Assembly: GCA_965198725.1 (NCBI GenBank)
Contig: CBDAPX010000001.1
Coordinates: 1,798,001 to 1,862,000, forward strand
Source of the DNA: CBDAPX01 sp965198725
Lineage (GTDB): Bacteria > Pseudomonadota > Alphaproteobacteria > Rhodobacterales > Rhodobacteraceae
Length of the DNA: 64,000 nt
Reading direction: 5' to 3'
Shown: positions 7,880 to 17,154 of the stretch, one piece after another
Layout of the letters: each line of letters opens with the position of its first letter
Numbering within the stretch: the stretch's first letter is position 1
Position numbers and translations under genes: made by a program
Notes under the pieces: model-generated
The model's database searches: none
What the model was told of the DNA's origin: nothing
Seen by the model: only the letters and a program-made list of their open reading frames with translations

Positions 7880-8615
7880 TTTCATTTCCGATCTGCCCGA
7901 GGCACAGACGACGCTTCGTGTGCGCAGCTTGCAGGTCGCGCAGGCGGGGTTGCATCGGCTGTCGATTGCGCATCTGGATTTGAAAGTGCCGGGGCCGACC
8001 ATGATCCTTGGGCCCAACGGGGCGGGGAAGTCTTTGCTGTTGCGGTGTTTGCATGGCTTGATCGCGCCGGATCAGGGCTGGGTCCTGCAGGATGATGTCG
8101 TGTTGAACGCCCAGGCGCGGGCGTTGCAGGCCATGGTGTTCCAAAAGCCGGTTTTGCTGCGGCGAAGCGTTGCGGCGAACCTGACCTTTGCACTGCGCCG
8201 GGCTGGCGTGGCGCGGATGGATCGCGCGGCAGAGGTCGAGGCGCTCTTGGCGCAAGGGGGGCTGACAGGCAAGGGCGGACAATGGGCGCGCAGCCTTTCG
8301 GGAGGCGAGGCGCAACGTCTGGCCATTCTTCGTGCGATGGCGACACGTCCGCGTGTTCTGTTTCTGGATGAACCGACCAGCGCGCTGGATCCGTCGGCTA
8401 CGTTCGCCATTGAGGAAATGATCCTGGACGCGGCGGCACGGGGCACTCGGATCGTGATGGTCACCCATGATCCTGGGCAGGCCAAGCGGCTGGCGCGCGA
8501 AGTGGTGTTTTTGCATCAGGGCCGCGTGGCAGAGCAATCGCCCGCAGGCCAGTTCTTTGAAGCGCCCGAAACACGCGTGGCGCGGCAATATCTGGCGGGT
8601 GCACTGGTCCTGTGA
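7872..8615 (+). CDS. tupC: Tungstate ABC transporter ATP-binding protein
   Basis: 247-residue ABC ATPase. Walker A GPNGAGKS (residues 47-54), signature LSGGEAQR (142-149), Walker B VLFLDEPTSALD. Overlaps tupB by 8 bases and tupA by 4, so the three subunits are translationally coupled. It partners the TupB permease and TupA binding protein. Confidence 0.9.
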   Translation: MRDFISDLPEAQTTLRVRSLQVAQAGLHRLSIAHLDLKVPGPTMILGPNGAGKSLLLRCLHGLIAPDQGWVLQDDVVLNAQARALQAMVFQKPVLLRRSVAANLTFALRRAGVARMDRAAEVEALLAQGGLTGKGGQWARSLSGGEAQRLAILRAMATRPRVLFLDEPTSALDPSATFAIEEMILDAAARGTRIVMVTHDPGQAKRLAREVVFLHQGRVAEQSPAGQFFEAPETRVARQYLAGALVL

Positions 8616-9424
8616 GACGTTTATTCCGTGGATTGACGGCGTTGTGGTTTTGCCTTTGGGCCAGTGTTGGCGTTGCAGAGAGCTTCATCACCGTACAGTC
8701 GACGACATCCACCCAGAACTCTGGGCTTCTGGACGTGATCCTGCCGCAGTTCGAGGCCGCATATGGGGTCGAGGTGCGGGTCGTCGCCGTGGGCACGGGG
8801 CAGGCGATCCGCAATGCGCGCAACGGCGATGGAGATGTCCTGTTGGTACACGCACGCGCGGCGGAAGACGCGTTTGTTGCCGAAGGCTGGGGGCGCGACC
8901 GGATCGAAGTGATGTATAACGACTTTGTCCTTCTCGGGCCCGCGAGCAACCCGGTGGGCGTGTCAGGCAAAGACATTGTGACGGCGTTGGACGACATAGC
9001 GTCGGCGCAAGCCGCGTTCGTGTCGCGGGGGGATGACAGCGGCACGCATCAGGCTGAGCTGCGGTTTTGGACCGAAACCGGCGTGGATGTTGCCGCGCAA
9101 TCGGGTGGGTGGTACCGCGAGACGGGATCCGGGATGGGGGCCACGTTGAACGTGGCGATTGGCATGGACGCCTATGTGCTGACCGACCGGGCCACATGGA
9201 TCGCCTTTGGCAACAAGGGCGATCATGCGGTTCTTGTTGAAGGCGATCCGCGGCTTTTCAATCAATACGGAGCGATCGTGGTCAATCCGGCCCGGCACCC
9301 GGGTGTAAAGGCAGAAGAAGCTGCGCTTTTCGTTGATTGGTTGACCGGTCCGGCAGGGCAGGCCGCGATTGCGGCCTATCGGTTGAACGGTCAGCAATTG
9401 TTCTTTGCCAACGCGCCAGGTTGA
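8612..9424 (+). CDS. tupA: Tungstate-binding periplasmic protein
   Basis: 270-residue binding protein starting at a GTG that overlaps the tupC stop (GTGA). Signal peptide LTALWFCLWASVGVAES, then ITVQSTTSTQNSGLLD, the oxyanion-binding TTS(T) motif of the TupA family. Later come ARAAEDAFVAEGWG, YNDFVLLGPASNP and RGDDSGTHQAEL, all hallmark positions of TupA rather than ModA. This is the substrate-defining subunit and fixes the operon as tungstate-specific with good confidence. Confidence 0.92.
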   Translation: MRRLFRGLTALWFCLWASVGVAESFITVQSTTSTQNSGLLDVILPQFEAAYGVEVRVVAVGTGQAIRNARNGDGDVLLVHARAAEDAFVAEGWGRDRIEVMYNDFVLLGPASNPVGVSGKDIVTALDDIASAQAAFVSRGDDSGTHQAELRFWTETGVDVAAQSGGWYRETGSGMGATLNVAIGMDAYVLTDRATWIAFGNKGDHAVLVEGDPRLFNQYGAIVVNPARHPGVKAEEAALFVDWLTGPAGQAAIAAYRLNGQQLFFANAPG

Positions 9425-9434
9425 GAGGTCGGAT

Positions 9435-9468
9435 GCCTCCGGCGGGGGTATTTTTCACAAGAAAGAAG
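9435..9468 (+). repeat. Dispersed hairpin plus GTATTT/purine repeat, copy 4
   Basis: CCTCC-GGC-GGGGG hairpin, then GTATTTTTCACAAGAAAGAAG in two overlapping parts (GTATTTTT and AAGAAAGAAG). Same orientation as copies 1-3, but here directly ahead of the tup terminator, not of a start codon. Confidence 0.7.
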
Positions 9469-9469
9469 C

Positions 9470-9507
9470 AGCGGTCCCGGTCTGTCGGAACCGCTGTTTT
9501 GTGTTTT
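9470..9507 (+). terminator. Terminator of tupBCA
   Basis: AGCGGT (9470-9475) pairs with ACCGCT (9490-9495), extended by CCG/CGG after one mismatch, followed by GTTTTGTGTTTT. It overlaps the end of the convergent acs gene. Confidence 0.75.
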
Positions 9508-11461
9508 AGCCGGCGCGATTGGCGATCAGATCATCGACCACCGACGGGTCGGCCAGGGTTGAGGTGTCCCCCAGTGCGCCAAAGTCGTTTTCGGCGATCT
9601 TGCGCAGGATACGGCGCATGATTTTACCAGACCGTGTTTTGGGCAGGCCGGGGGCCCATTGGATCACGTCAGGCGACGCAATGGGGCCGATTTCCGTGCG
9701 CACCCAGTTGCGCAACTCTTTGCGCAGCTCTTCGCTGGGTTCTTCGGTGTTCATCAAGGTGACGTAGCAATAGATGCCCTGGCCCTTGATCTCATGCGGG
9801 TAGCCAACCACGGCGGCCTCGGCGACGGCAGCATGGGCCACCAGCGCGCTTTCGACCTCTGCCGTGCCCATGCGGTGACCGGAGACGTTGATGACATCAT
9901 CGACGCGCCCGGTGATCCAGTAATCGCCATCCGCGTCACGTTTGCAGCCATCGCCGGAGAAGTAGTAGCCTTTGTAGTCGCTGAAATAGGTCTTCTCGAA
10001 CCTTTCGTGGTCTCGCCAGACGGTGCGCATCTGCCCGGGCCAGCTGTCTTTCAGGCACAGCACGCCTTCGGTCGGGTAGTCATGGATTTCGACGCCGGAT
10101 TGCGGGTCGAGCACCACGGGTTGGACGCCAAAGAAGGGTTTCATCGCGGCCCCCGGTTTGGCCGCATGCGCGCCGGGCAGGGGGGTTAGCAAATGGCCGC
10201 CCGTTTCCGTTTGCCACCACGTGTCGACGATCGGACATTTGCCTTTGCCAACGACGTCATTGTACCAGTTCCAAGCCTCGGGGTTGATCGGTTCGCCCAC
10301 GGTTCCGAGGATGCGCAGGTCGCTGAGGTCGCATTTGTCGACAAACTCGGTTCCCTGGCCCATCAGGGCCCGGATCGCGGTGGGCGCGGTGTAGAACTGG
10401 TTCACCTTGTGCTTTTCGCAGACCTGCCAGAAGCGGGAGGCATCCGGGTAGGTTGGCACGCCTTCAAACATGAGCGTCGTGGCGCCATTGGCCAGGGGGC
10501 CATAGACGATATAGCTGTGCCCGGTGACCCAGCCGACATCTGCGGTGCACCAGAAGATGTCGCCGTCCTTGTAATCAAAGACAATCTCGTGGGTCATCGA
10601 CGCATAAACGAGATAGCCGCCGGTGGTATGCACCACGCCTTTGGGCTGACCGGTGGAGCCTGACGTGTAGAGAATAAAGAGCGGATCCTCTGCATTCATT
10701 TCTTCAGGCGGGCAATCGGGCGAGGCGTCAGCGATCAGTTCGTTGTAGTCGTAGTCGCGGTCCGGAACCCAAGTGGTTTGCCCACCGGTGTGTTTCACGA
10801 CAAGGCATTTCACGCTGTCCTTGCAATGCAGAAGCGCTTGATCCGCGTTGGCCTTGAGCAGCGTTTTGCGCCCGCCGCGCGGGGCCTCATCCGCGGTGAT
10901 CAGAACCTTTGCGTCGCAGCCGTTGATGCGGGCTGACAAAGCGTCGGGTGAGAACCCGGCAAAGACCACCGAGTGGATTGCGCCGATGCGGGCGCAGGCC
11001 AGCATGGCATAGGCCGCTTCGGGGATCATCGGCAGATAGATGATGACGCGATCGCCTTTGCCAACGCCCATGTCTTTGAGGACATTGGCCATCTGGTTCA
11101 CACTGCGATGGAGCGCGTAATAGCTGATATGCCGGGTTTCCTGGTTTGGATCGTCCGGTTCCCAGATGATGGCGGTTTGATTGCCACGGGTGGCCAGGTG
11201 CCGATCCACGCAATTGGCCGCCACGTTCAGCGTACCGTCCCGGAACCATTCGATCTTGACTTGGCCAAAGGTGTAATCGACGTCCTTTACCCGACTGTAG
11301 GGCGTCATCCAGTCAATGCGTTGCCCGTGTTCGCGCCAAAAGGCGTCTGGATCGGCCACTGATGCGGCGTACATCTCGTCATACTTGGCTGATCCAACAT
11401 GAGCGGATGCCGCCAATTCGGCGGATGGCGAGTATGTTGGATGCGCGGTTGTATCGGTCAT
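9506..11461 (-). CDS. acs: Acetyl-CoA synthetase
   Basis: AMP-forming acetate-CoA ligase, 651 residues, which activates acetate for the TCA or glyoxylate route or the ethylmalonyl-CoA pathway. Motifs: [18 protein letters not shown] (phosphate loop), WWQTETGG (adenylate binding), and [10 protein letters not shown] near the C terminus with the lysine that is typically acetyl-regulated. The start at 11461 is preferred over the longer frame (11548) because GGAGGAGC precedes it and the family begins close to there. It is monocistronic and convergent with tupA. The upstream 500-base spacer holds its promoter. Confidence 0.96.
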   Translation of the reverse strand: MTDTTAHPTYSPSAELAASAHVGSAKYDEMYAASVADPDAFWREHGQRIDWMTPYSRVKDVDYTFGQVKIEWFRDGTLNVAANCVDRHLATRGNQTAIIWEPDDPNQETRHISYYALHRSVNQMANVLKDMGVGKGDRVIIYLPMIPEAAYAMLACARIGAIHSVVFAGFSPDALSARINGCDAKVLITADEAPRGGRKTLLKANADQALLHCKDSVKCLVVKHTGGQTTWVPDRDYDYNELIADASPDCPPEEMNAEDPLFILYTSGSTGQPKGVVHTTGGYLVYASMTHEIVFDYKDGDIFWCTADVGWVTGHSYIVYGPLANGATTLMFEGVPTYPDASRFWQVCEKHKVNQFYTAPTAIRALMGQGTEFVDKCDLSDLRILGTVGEPINPEAWNWYNDVVGKGKCPIVDTWWQTETGGHLLTPLPGAHAAKPGAAMKPFFGVQPVVLDPQSGVEIHDYPTEGVLCLKDSWPGQMRTVWRDHERFEKTYFSDYKGYYFSGDGCKRDADGDYWITGRVDDVINVSGHRMGTAEVESALVAHAAVAEAAVVGYPHEIKGQGIYCYVTLMNTEEPSEELRKELRNWVRTEIGPIASPDVIQWAPGLPKTRSGKIMRRILRKIAENDFGALGDTSTLADPSVVDDLIANRAG

Positions 11462-11962
11462 GAAACGAAGCTCCTCCCTCTGCGTCTCTTCTTGCGGGCG
11501 ATGATGCTGAAGATGTCGGCAAATGCACGCGAAATTGTCACCTGTCATATTTTAACGTCGTTTGAAAACAAGGGAACAGTTGCCTGATATCAAAGCATTT
11601 ATCTGTCAAAAGCTTTCCTGGATTGGGCGAAAATCGTGAAAATGGCTATCCACATTGGAATAAAATTTATATTTTACAATGTTCTAGATGTTAATCTCCT
11701 TCTGTTTTTGAAGCGGCACATATACCGACGATGACCGGTATCGGCATCGGTGGCGATCGCGTCTGTCTGCCAAGAACGTGCTTTGTGCCTCTGACACCGA
11801 ATGGCTGTGCGCTGCCCGGAAAGGCACGTGGCGGGCGTGGATTCGGCGTTTGTTCGGCACAACATTCCTGAGCCGTGTTTGGGGCTTGGCAGCTTCGCCT
11901 TGTCGCGCTAGCTTTCCCCTAAGCGACCGCCAGGAGGACGGGCGCAAATTGGGAGGAAACAC
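11462..11962. other. Divergent intergenic region, acs / TRAP transporter
   Basis: About 500 bases between divergent genes. The part at 11580-11710 is AT-rich, including a stretch ATAAAATTTATATTTTACAA, and reads as promoter DNA. A TTGACA on the minus strand near 11607 has no well-placed -10 box. No convincing gene, operator or RNA was found. Confidence 0.5.
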
Positions 11963-12982
11963 ATGAAAAGATATTTGACAGGTGCGGCCGCTGCCGCGCT
12001 GAGCATTGCCTTTGTGGCAGAAGCGGCGGCAACGGAATGGAATGCGTCCGTCTGGGGCAAACGCCGCGCCTTTACCGAGCATGTTGAGAAGATCGCTGAG
12101 TTGGTGAGCGAGAAAACCAATGGCGAGTTTACCATCAACGTGAGCTATGGCGGTCTGTCCAAGCCACGCGAAAACCTGGACGGGATCAGCATCGGCGCGT
12201 TTGAAATGGCGCAATTTTGTGCCGGGTATCACCGCGACAAGAACCGGGTGGTGACGGTTCTGGAACTGCCGTTCCTGGGCGTTTCGAACCTGGAAGAAGA
12301 GGTTGCCGTGTCGATGGCGGTTTATGGCCACCCGGCTGCGGCAGAAGAAATGGCGCAGTGGAATGCCAAGCTGCTGATGACGTCGCCGATGCCGCAATAC
12401 AATCTGGTTGGAACTGGCGATCCACGTGACAGCTTGGCCGCAATTGACGGTATGCGTGTCCGGGCCACTGGCGGTCTTGGTCAGGCGTTCGAAGCGGTTG
12501 GCGGTGTGCCAACATCCGTGCCCGCGACAGAGGCATATAACGCCATGGAGTCGGGTGTCGTCGACACGGTTGCTTTTGCCCAGCACGCCCATCTCAGCTT
12601 TGGCACGATCAACCGCGCCGATTGGTGGACAGCCAACCTGAACCCGGGCACCGTGAATTGCCCCGTCGTGGTCAACATCGACGCCTATGACAGCCTCAGT
12701 GACGAGCATAAAGCAGCGCTCGACAGCTCGATCCCCGAGGCGTTGGAACACTACCTGGCCAATTACGCCGAATTGCTGGAGCGCTGGGATGCGGTTCTGG
12801 AAGAAAAGGGCGTGGCCAAGGTTGAGATTTCGGAAGACGTGATCGCCGAATTCAAAGCCAAGGCAGCTGACCCGATCCGGGAAAAGTGGATTGCGGACAT
12901 GTCAGCCCAAGGTTTGCCGGGCCAAGAGCTCTATGACCTTGTGATGAGCACGCTGGAAAGCACGCGCGGCGGCGGCTCCTGA
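11963..12982 (+). CDS. TRAP transporter solute-binding protein (DctP family)
   Basis: 339-residue periplasmic receptor with a signal peptide (LTGAAAAALSIAFVAEAAA) and a DctP fold. The canonical region appears as LAAIDGMRVRATGGLGQAFEAVGGVPTSV in two short parts, including the conserved arginine of the organic-acid pocket (MRVRATGG). A GGGAGGAAAC ribosome site lies just before the ATG. First of three TRAP genes. The substrate cannot be told from sequence alone; most TRAP receptors of this type bind carboxylates. Confidence 0.9.
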   Translation: MKRYLTGAAAAALSIAFVAEAAATEWNASVWGKRRAFTEHVEKIAELVSEKTNGEFTINVSYGGLSKPRENLDGISIGAFEMAQFCAGYHRDKNRVVTVLELPFLGVSNLEEEVAVSMAVYGHPAAAEEMAQWNAKLLMTSPMPQYNLVGTGDPRDSLAAIDGMRVRATGGLGQAFEAVGGVPTSVPATEAYNAMESGVVDTVAFAQHAHLSFGTINRADWWTANLNPGTVNCPVVVNIDAYDSLSDEHKAALDSSIPEALEHYLANYAELLERWDAVLEEKGVAKVEISEDVIAEFKAKAADPIREKWIADMSAQGLPGQELYDLVMSTLESTRGGGS

Positions 12983-12992
12983 TCCTACCGGT

Positions 12993-13016
12993 CGGGCCTC
13001 TTTATCCAGAGGCCCG
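12993..13016 (+). other. Intercistronic hairpin in TRAP operon
   Basis: Nine-pair stem CGGGCCTCT / AGAGGCCCG with loop TTATCC between receptor and small-permease genes and no T run. Such structures usually protect the upstream, highly expressed receptor message. Confidence 0.7.
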
Positions 13017-13043
13017 GCCCACTCATAAAAAAGAGGGACGTCC

Positions 13044-13673
13044 ATGGCGGGAAGCGCCTCGGTACTCGAAGACGGCAGCCTTGTCAGCCGTCTGGACAGG
13101 GTTTTGCTCAAACTGGAACGGTCATTGGCGCTGATCAGCGGGATCGCTGTTTTCGGCTTGATGGTTCTGGCGGTGATTTCGGTTGGTGGACGCAATATGT
13201 TCAACGCCCCTTTGCCGGGATATGTCGACTGGATCGAACAGTTTATGCCGCTGATTGCCTTCATGGGCATTGCATTCGTGCAAAGGGAAGGCGGCCATAT
13301 CCGCATGGACATCCTGATTGGGCGGCTAAAGGGCCGTGCGCTGTGGCTGGCGGAACTGATCTCTGTCATCCTGATGTTCCTTCTGATGGCGGCGCTGGTT
13401 TGGGGCAGCTGGGCACATTTTGATCGCTCGTTCGACTTTGCAGCACCGATGTGGAGCCGGGACAGCTCTATCGACATCGGTATCCCGATCTGGCCGGCCA
13501 AGCTGTTGGCGCCGGTGGCGTTTTCGGTTCTTTGTGTCCGATTGCTTTTGCAAATCTGGGGGTATGGGCGCGCCTTTATCCTTGGATTGGAAAATCCTGC
13601 TGCGGTTCCGCTGATACAGGATGTCGCTTCTCAGGCCGCGGCCGAGGCAGATCAAGTGAGCGCGCGGGAGTAG
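13044..13673 (+). CDS. TRAP transporter small permease (DctQ)
   Basis: 209-residue four-helix membrane protein of the DctQ family. Typical pieces are ISVGGRNMFNAPLPGYVDWIEQ (split across helix 1-2), GIAFVQREGGHIRMD and a C-terminal helix KLLAPVAFSVLCVRLLLQIW. It pairs with the large DctM subunit that begins 6 bases after its stop. GGGACG precedes the ATG. Confidence 0.9.
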   Translation: MAGSASVLEDGSLVSRLDRVLLKLERSLALISGIAVFGLMVLAVISVGGRNMFNAPLPGYVDWIEQFMPLIAFMGIAFVQREGGHIRMDILIGRLKGRALWLAELISVILMFLLMAALVWGSWAHFDRSFDFAAPMWSRDSSIDIGIPIWPAKLLAPVAFSVLCVRLLLQIWGYGRAFILGLENPAAVPLIQDVASQAAAEADQVSARE

Positions 13674-13679
13674 GCCAAG

Positions 13680-15080
13680 ATGGATCCGATTGATATTGGC
13701 CTTTGGGTCACTGGTGGCCTCTTGGTCATGGTTGTTTTGGGCATGCGTGTGGCCTTTGCCGCCGGGCTGGCGGGGCTGGTGGGCCTGATTATTATCTTTT
13801 GGTCTAAAAAGGGGTTTGACCCCGAAGATCTGGGCTGGGCGCTGACCGTTGCGATCAAGACGGGCGGGCAGGTGCCGCATTCAAAGGTGGCGGCGCAAGC
13901 GCTGAGCCTGATCCCCACCTTCATCCTGATCGGATATCTTGCCTATTACGCGGGACTGACCCAGTCACTGTTTGAGACAGCCAAACGCTGGATTGCGTGG
14001 GTGCCGGGCGGTTTGGCGGTTTCCACCGTCTTTGCGACGGCCGGTTTTGCGGCGGTGTCCGGCGCCTCGGTCGCCACGGCGGCGGTGTTTGCGCGGATTG
14101 CGATCCCCGAAATGCTCAAGATCGGCTATAAAAAGCAATTTGCCGCCGGGGTTGTTGCGGCAGGCGGCACTTTGGCCTCGCTGATCCCGCCCTCTGCGAT
14201 CCTTGTGATCTATGCGATTATTGTGGAACAGGATGTGGGCAAGCTCTTGCTGGCGGGGTTCATTCCCGGCGCATTTTCGGCGCTGATCTATGCCGCTTTG
14301 ATCATCGGGATTGCGGTGATCTTCAAAACGGTTGGCCCGCCGGTGACGGGGTTCACATGGCGGCAACGCTTCGCCTCTTTGCCCGGCGCATTACCGATCA
14401 TCGCGGTTGTCGTGATCATCATCTTCTTTGTCTATAACCCGTTTGGCGACGCCTGGGGCACACCAACCGAAGGCGGGGCGCTCGGGGCGTTCGTTGTCTT
14501 TTGCATGGCGGTCTATAACGGGATGCGCTGGGCAGAGCTGAAATCGGCGCTTCTGGAAACCGCCAAGCTGACGGTGATGATCTTCACCATCATCTGGGGT
14601 GTTTTGCTCTATGTTCGCTTTCTGGGTTTTGCGGACCTGCCGGGGGCGTTTTCCGATTGGATCACGTCGCTTGAAATGTCGCCCATGCTGATCCTGATCT
14701 GCATCCTGCTGGCTTACGCCATTCTGGGGATGTTCATGGACGCGATTGGCATGCTGCTGTTGACGCTGCCGGTGGTCTATCCGGCGGTCATGGCGCTCAA
14801 CGGCGGCGAATACGTCACCGCGGCAGAAAGCACCTTTGGCATGTCCGGCACTATGTGCGCGATCTGGTTCGGTATCCTTGTGGTGAAGATGGCAGAGTTC
14901 TGCCTGATCACGCCACCCATTGGCCTCAACTGCTTTGTCGTGGCCGGGGTACAACCGGATCTCAGCGTTCAGGATGTGTTCAAAGGCGTGACACCGTTCT
15001 TCATCGCGGATGGGGTGACAATCGCCTTGCTGGTCGCGTTCCCGGGGATCGTTCTGTACCTGCCATCTTTGGTGGGCTAG
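13680..15080 (+). CDS. TRAP transporter large permease (DctM)
   Basis: 466-residue DctM-family permease with about 12 hydrophobic segments, the Na+-coupled translocation subunit. Characteristic stretches include [55 protein letters not shown] and CLITPPIGLNCFVVAGV. It directly follows the small permease. Last gene of the TRAP operon. Confidence 0.93.
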   Translation: MDPIDIGLWVTGGLLVMVVLGMRVAFAAGLAGLVGLIIIFWSKKGFDPEDLGWALTVAIKTGGQVPHSKVAAQALSLIPTFILIGYLAYYAGLTQSLFETAKRWIAWVPGGLAVSTVFATAGFAAVSGASVATAAVFARIAIPEMLKIGYKKQFAAGVVAAGGTLASLIPPSAILVIYAIIVEQDVGKLLLAGFIPGAFSALIYAALIIGIAVIFKTVGPPVTGFTWRQRFASLPGALPIIAVVVIIIFFVYNPFGDAWGTPTEGGALGAFVVFCMAVYNGMRWAELKSALLETAKLTVMIFTIIWGVLLYVRFLGFADLPGAFSDWITSLEMSPMLILICILLAYAILGMFMDAIGMLLLTLPVVYPAVMALNGGEYVTAAESTFGMSGTMCAIWFGILVVKMAEFCLITPPIGLNCFVVAGVQPDLSVQDVFKGVTPFFIADGVTIALLVAFPGIVLYLPSLVG

Positions 15081-15138
15081 CCAAAAAGCCTCTGATCTGG
15101 CACGATGACCGGGATTTTTAGCACGAAAAGGCATCATT

Positions 15139-16215
15139 ATGCCGCTTTATGTCTCACCCGGTGAATATGTAGAAGAGGTCTCCTCTGGCGCGCGTCCGAT
15201 TGAAATGGCCGGTACATCACGGGCCGCTTTCCTTGGGCATGTGCCAAACCCGATCGGGAGACCAAGCGAACCGGTCGAGGTACAAAGCCTCGGCGCGCTG
15301 ATCAAACGGGTTGGCAAAACCGAAGGCCCCGCCACGCACCTAATCAATGCACTTGCCGGGTTCTTTCAGAATGGCGGTGTCACTGCCGTGGTGCTGCCTG
15401 TTGCGGGACGGGAGGTGACACAAAGTGACCTTAAACCACTGGCCGATAGCGGGGACATAAACCTCGTCGCGGCACCCGGTTTTGACGATGCCCAAAGCCA
15501 TGCCGCCCTGATCCGGTTTTGTGCTGCTGGCCCCAATCGGTTCGCCGTTCTGGATGCGCCGGCCCAGCTGACCGGCTATGCCCCGCCCGTCGCAAAGCAC
15601 GGTCACGCGGCGATCTATGCCCCGGCTTTGCGGGTCCGCGACGCATTCACCGGCAAACCGGTGAGCTGTCCGCCGTCCGGACATGTCTGCGGGGTCTATG
15701 CGCAGACCGATGCGCGCCGTGGCGTTTGGAAAGCGCCCGCCAATGTTGCCCTGCGCGGTGTTCTGGGTCTGGATGCCGACCTGACCGCGCAGCACAGCGT
15801 TCTGAACCCGTTGGGAATAAATGCGATCCTCGAAATCGCTTCGAACAATCGCATCATGGACGCGCGGACGTTGGTGCCGGGGTCGTCCGACTATCGCTAT
15901 GTTCCGATCCGCCGTTTGATCAGCACTTTGTGCACATCCATCGAGCGCGGCACGCAATGGGCCGTTTTCGAACCCAACGCTGAGGCGCTGTGGGCTGCGA
16001 TCCGCCGAGATGTGTCTGCCTTTCTGATGGAACAATTCAGGGCTGGTGCTTTGGTTGGGGAAAGACCCGAACAGGCCTATTTCGCCCGCTGTGACCGAAC
16101 CACCATGTCACAGACCGATCTGGACCGAGGGCGTCTGATTGTCGAGATCGGTGTTGCCCCTGTGAAACCCGCAGAATTCATTGTCTTGCAGACCGAGCCT
16201 CAAAGAGGCCGTTAA
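15139..16215 (+). CDS. Orphan contractile tail-sheath protein
   Basis: 358-residue protein with both ends of a phage/contractile-injection tail sheath. The N terminus YVSPGEYVEEVSSG, then RPIEMAGTSRAAFLG, is the usual sheath opening. The C terminus has RGTQWAVFEPN, CDRTTMSQTDLDRGRL and IGVAPVKPAEFIV, the handshake domain through which sheath subunits interlock. The middle domain is short, so this is a minimal sheath of the Afp2/Pvc2 type. No tube, baseplate, spike or ATPase gene lies nearby, and GTA particles have no sheath, so it stands alone. It could be a remnant of an extracellular injection system or part of a dispersed one. Confidence 0.85.
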   Translation: MPLYVSPGEYVEEVSSGARPIEMAGTSRAAFLGHVPNPIGRPSEPVEVQSLGALIKRVGKTEGPATHLINALAGFFQNGGVTAVVLPVAGREVTQSDLKPLADSGDINLVAAPGFDDAQSHAALIRFCAAGPNRFAVLDAPAQLTGYAPPVAKHGHAAIYAPALRVRDAFTGKPVSCPPSGHVCGVYAQTDARRGVWKAPANVALRGVLGLDADLTAQHSVLNPLGINAILEIASNNRIMDARTLVPGSSDYRYVPIRRLISTLCTSIERGTQWAVFEPNAEALWAAIRRDVSAFLMEQFRAGALVGERPEQAYFARCDRTTMSQTDLDRGRLIVEIGVAPVKPAEFIVLQTEPQRGR

Positions 16216-16300
16216 GCCGGTCATTTGGATAGCCGCGCTACAGTCTGCACTCAACACGAAGAGTTACAGGCGCCTCTGTCCAGGATCCTGCATTGCGGTA

Positions 16301-16915
16301 TTACTGCGGCCGCGTAAGTTCTCTATCGAATCTGAGTTCTTCATAGGTGAGTGTGTCGTTACCGATTACGGTGGCGATCACCCAGCCCGAAATCAATATA
16401 TCGCTGCCTTGACCATCTTCTCTTACCTGAACGGTGACTTGGTCGCTTGGGGGACCAGAGAAACCAGCGAAGTCTCCCAAAAGAGCAATTACAATCACTT
16501 CCTCATCGGGATCGTAGTCGGTGATTATTATTGGGTCGGGGATCAGATCATTTCTATCACTGCCAGCATAGGTTTCGTCACCAATATACCTCGTGTTTTG
16601 GTTGATAGCGAAGACATCCTCATCCGCGCCTCCCGTTAGAACGCCGCCGTTCGTTGCAATCAGCGTGTCGTTTGCGTCTCCACCATTAAGCGTGTCAACA
16701 TGTTGGTCATTGCAAACAACAATGGGGAATATCCCATCGGCAAACGTAGCGTAGTCGCCGCCTTGGGCTATGATGTAATCATCTCCTAGGCCACCGTTCA
16801 CAAGATCATTGCCACCGTGAGAGTTGCTTCCGATGTTCAGGTATCCATTGCGTTCCCGACAAGGATGCTGTCGTTGCCGCTCTCACGAAAATCGAATTCA
16901 GCAGAAACGACACCT
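16301..16915 (-). pseudogene. Decayed RTX-type calcium-binding repeat gene
   Basis: The open part (16301-16801) reads NGGLGDDYIIAQGGD, TLNGGDANDTLI and LTGGADEDVFAI, clear RTX nonapeptide variants, ending in the segment expected at the C terminus of RTX proteins. Upstream the repeat reading continues as GYLNIGSNSHGGNDLVN and then, only in another frame, as ESGNDSILVGNAM with a stop soon after (near 16841-16860). Further upstream a TAA closes the frame and no start codon with a ribosome site is seen. So this is the frameshifted 3' end of a larger RTX gene whose front is missing, lying next to tRNA-Tyr. Confidence 0.7.
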
Positions 16916-16967
16916 AAATTACATTATTTTTCCGAACGCTACCGGAAGCTTGCCCAAAAAGAGAGAG

Positions 16968-17051
16968 TGGTGGGCGACCTTGGAATCGAACCAAGCGTGC
17001 GTCTCCGCGAGGGAGTTACAGTCCCCTGCCACACCTTGCGGCCTGTCGCCC
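16968..17051 (-). tRNA. tRNA-Tyr (GTA)
   Basis: Class II tRNA of 84 bases. Acceptor arms GGGCGAC / GTCGCCC with discriminator A and an encoded CCA. Anticodon loop CTGTAAC gives anticodon GTA. T arm CTTGG-TTCGATT-CCAAG; long variable arm as expected for tyrosine. The RTX remnant lies immediately beyond its 3' end. Confidence 0.96.
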
Positions 17052-17154
17052 ACTCTGTCATAGCGCGTTGCGCCGGACGTGGAGGCGTGATTACAAGCGC
17101 ACCAATGGGGCGTCAACCCGAAAAACCGGTCGTTTTGCGCAAGAGGTCAAGGCC

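Noticed and set aside
15139..16215. Gene transfer agent component
   Set aside because: GTA particles of this group have non-contractile tails, and no GTA gene is adjacent.
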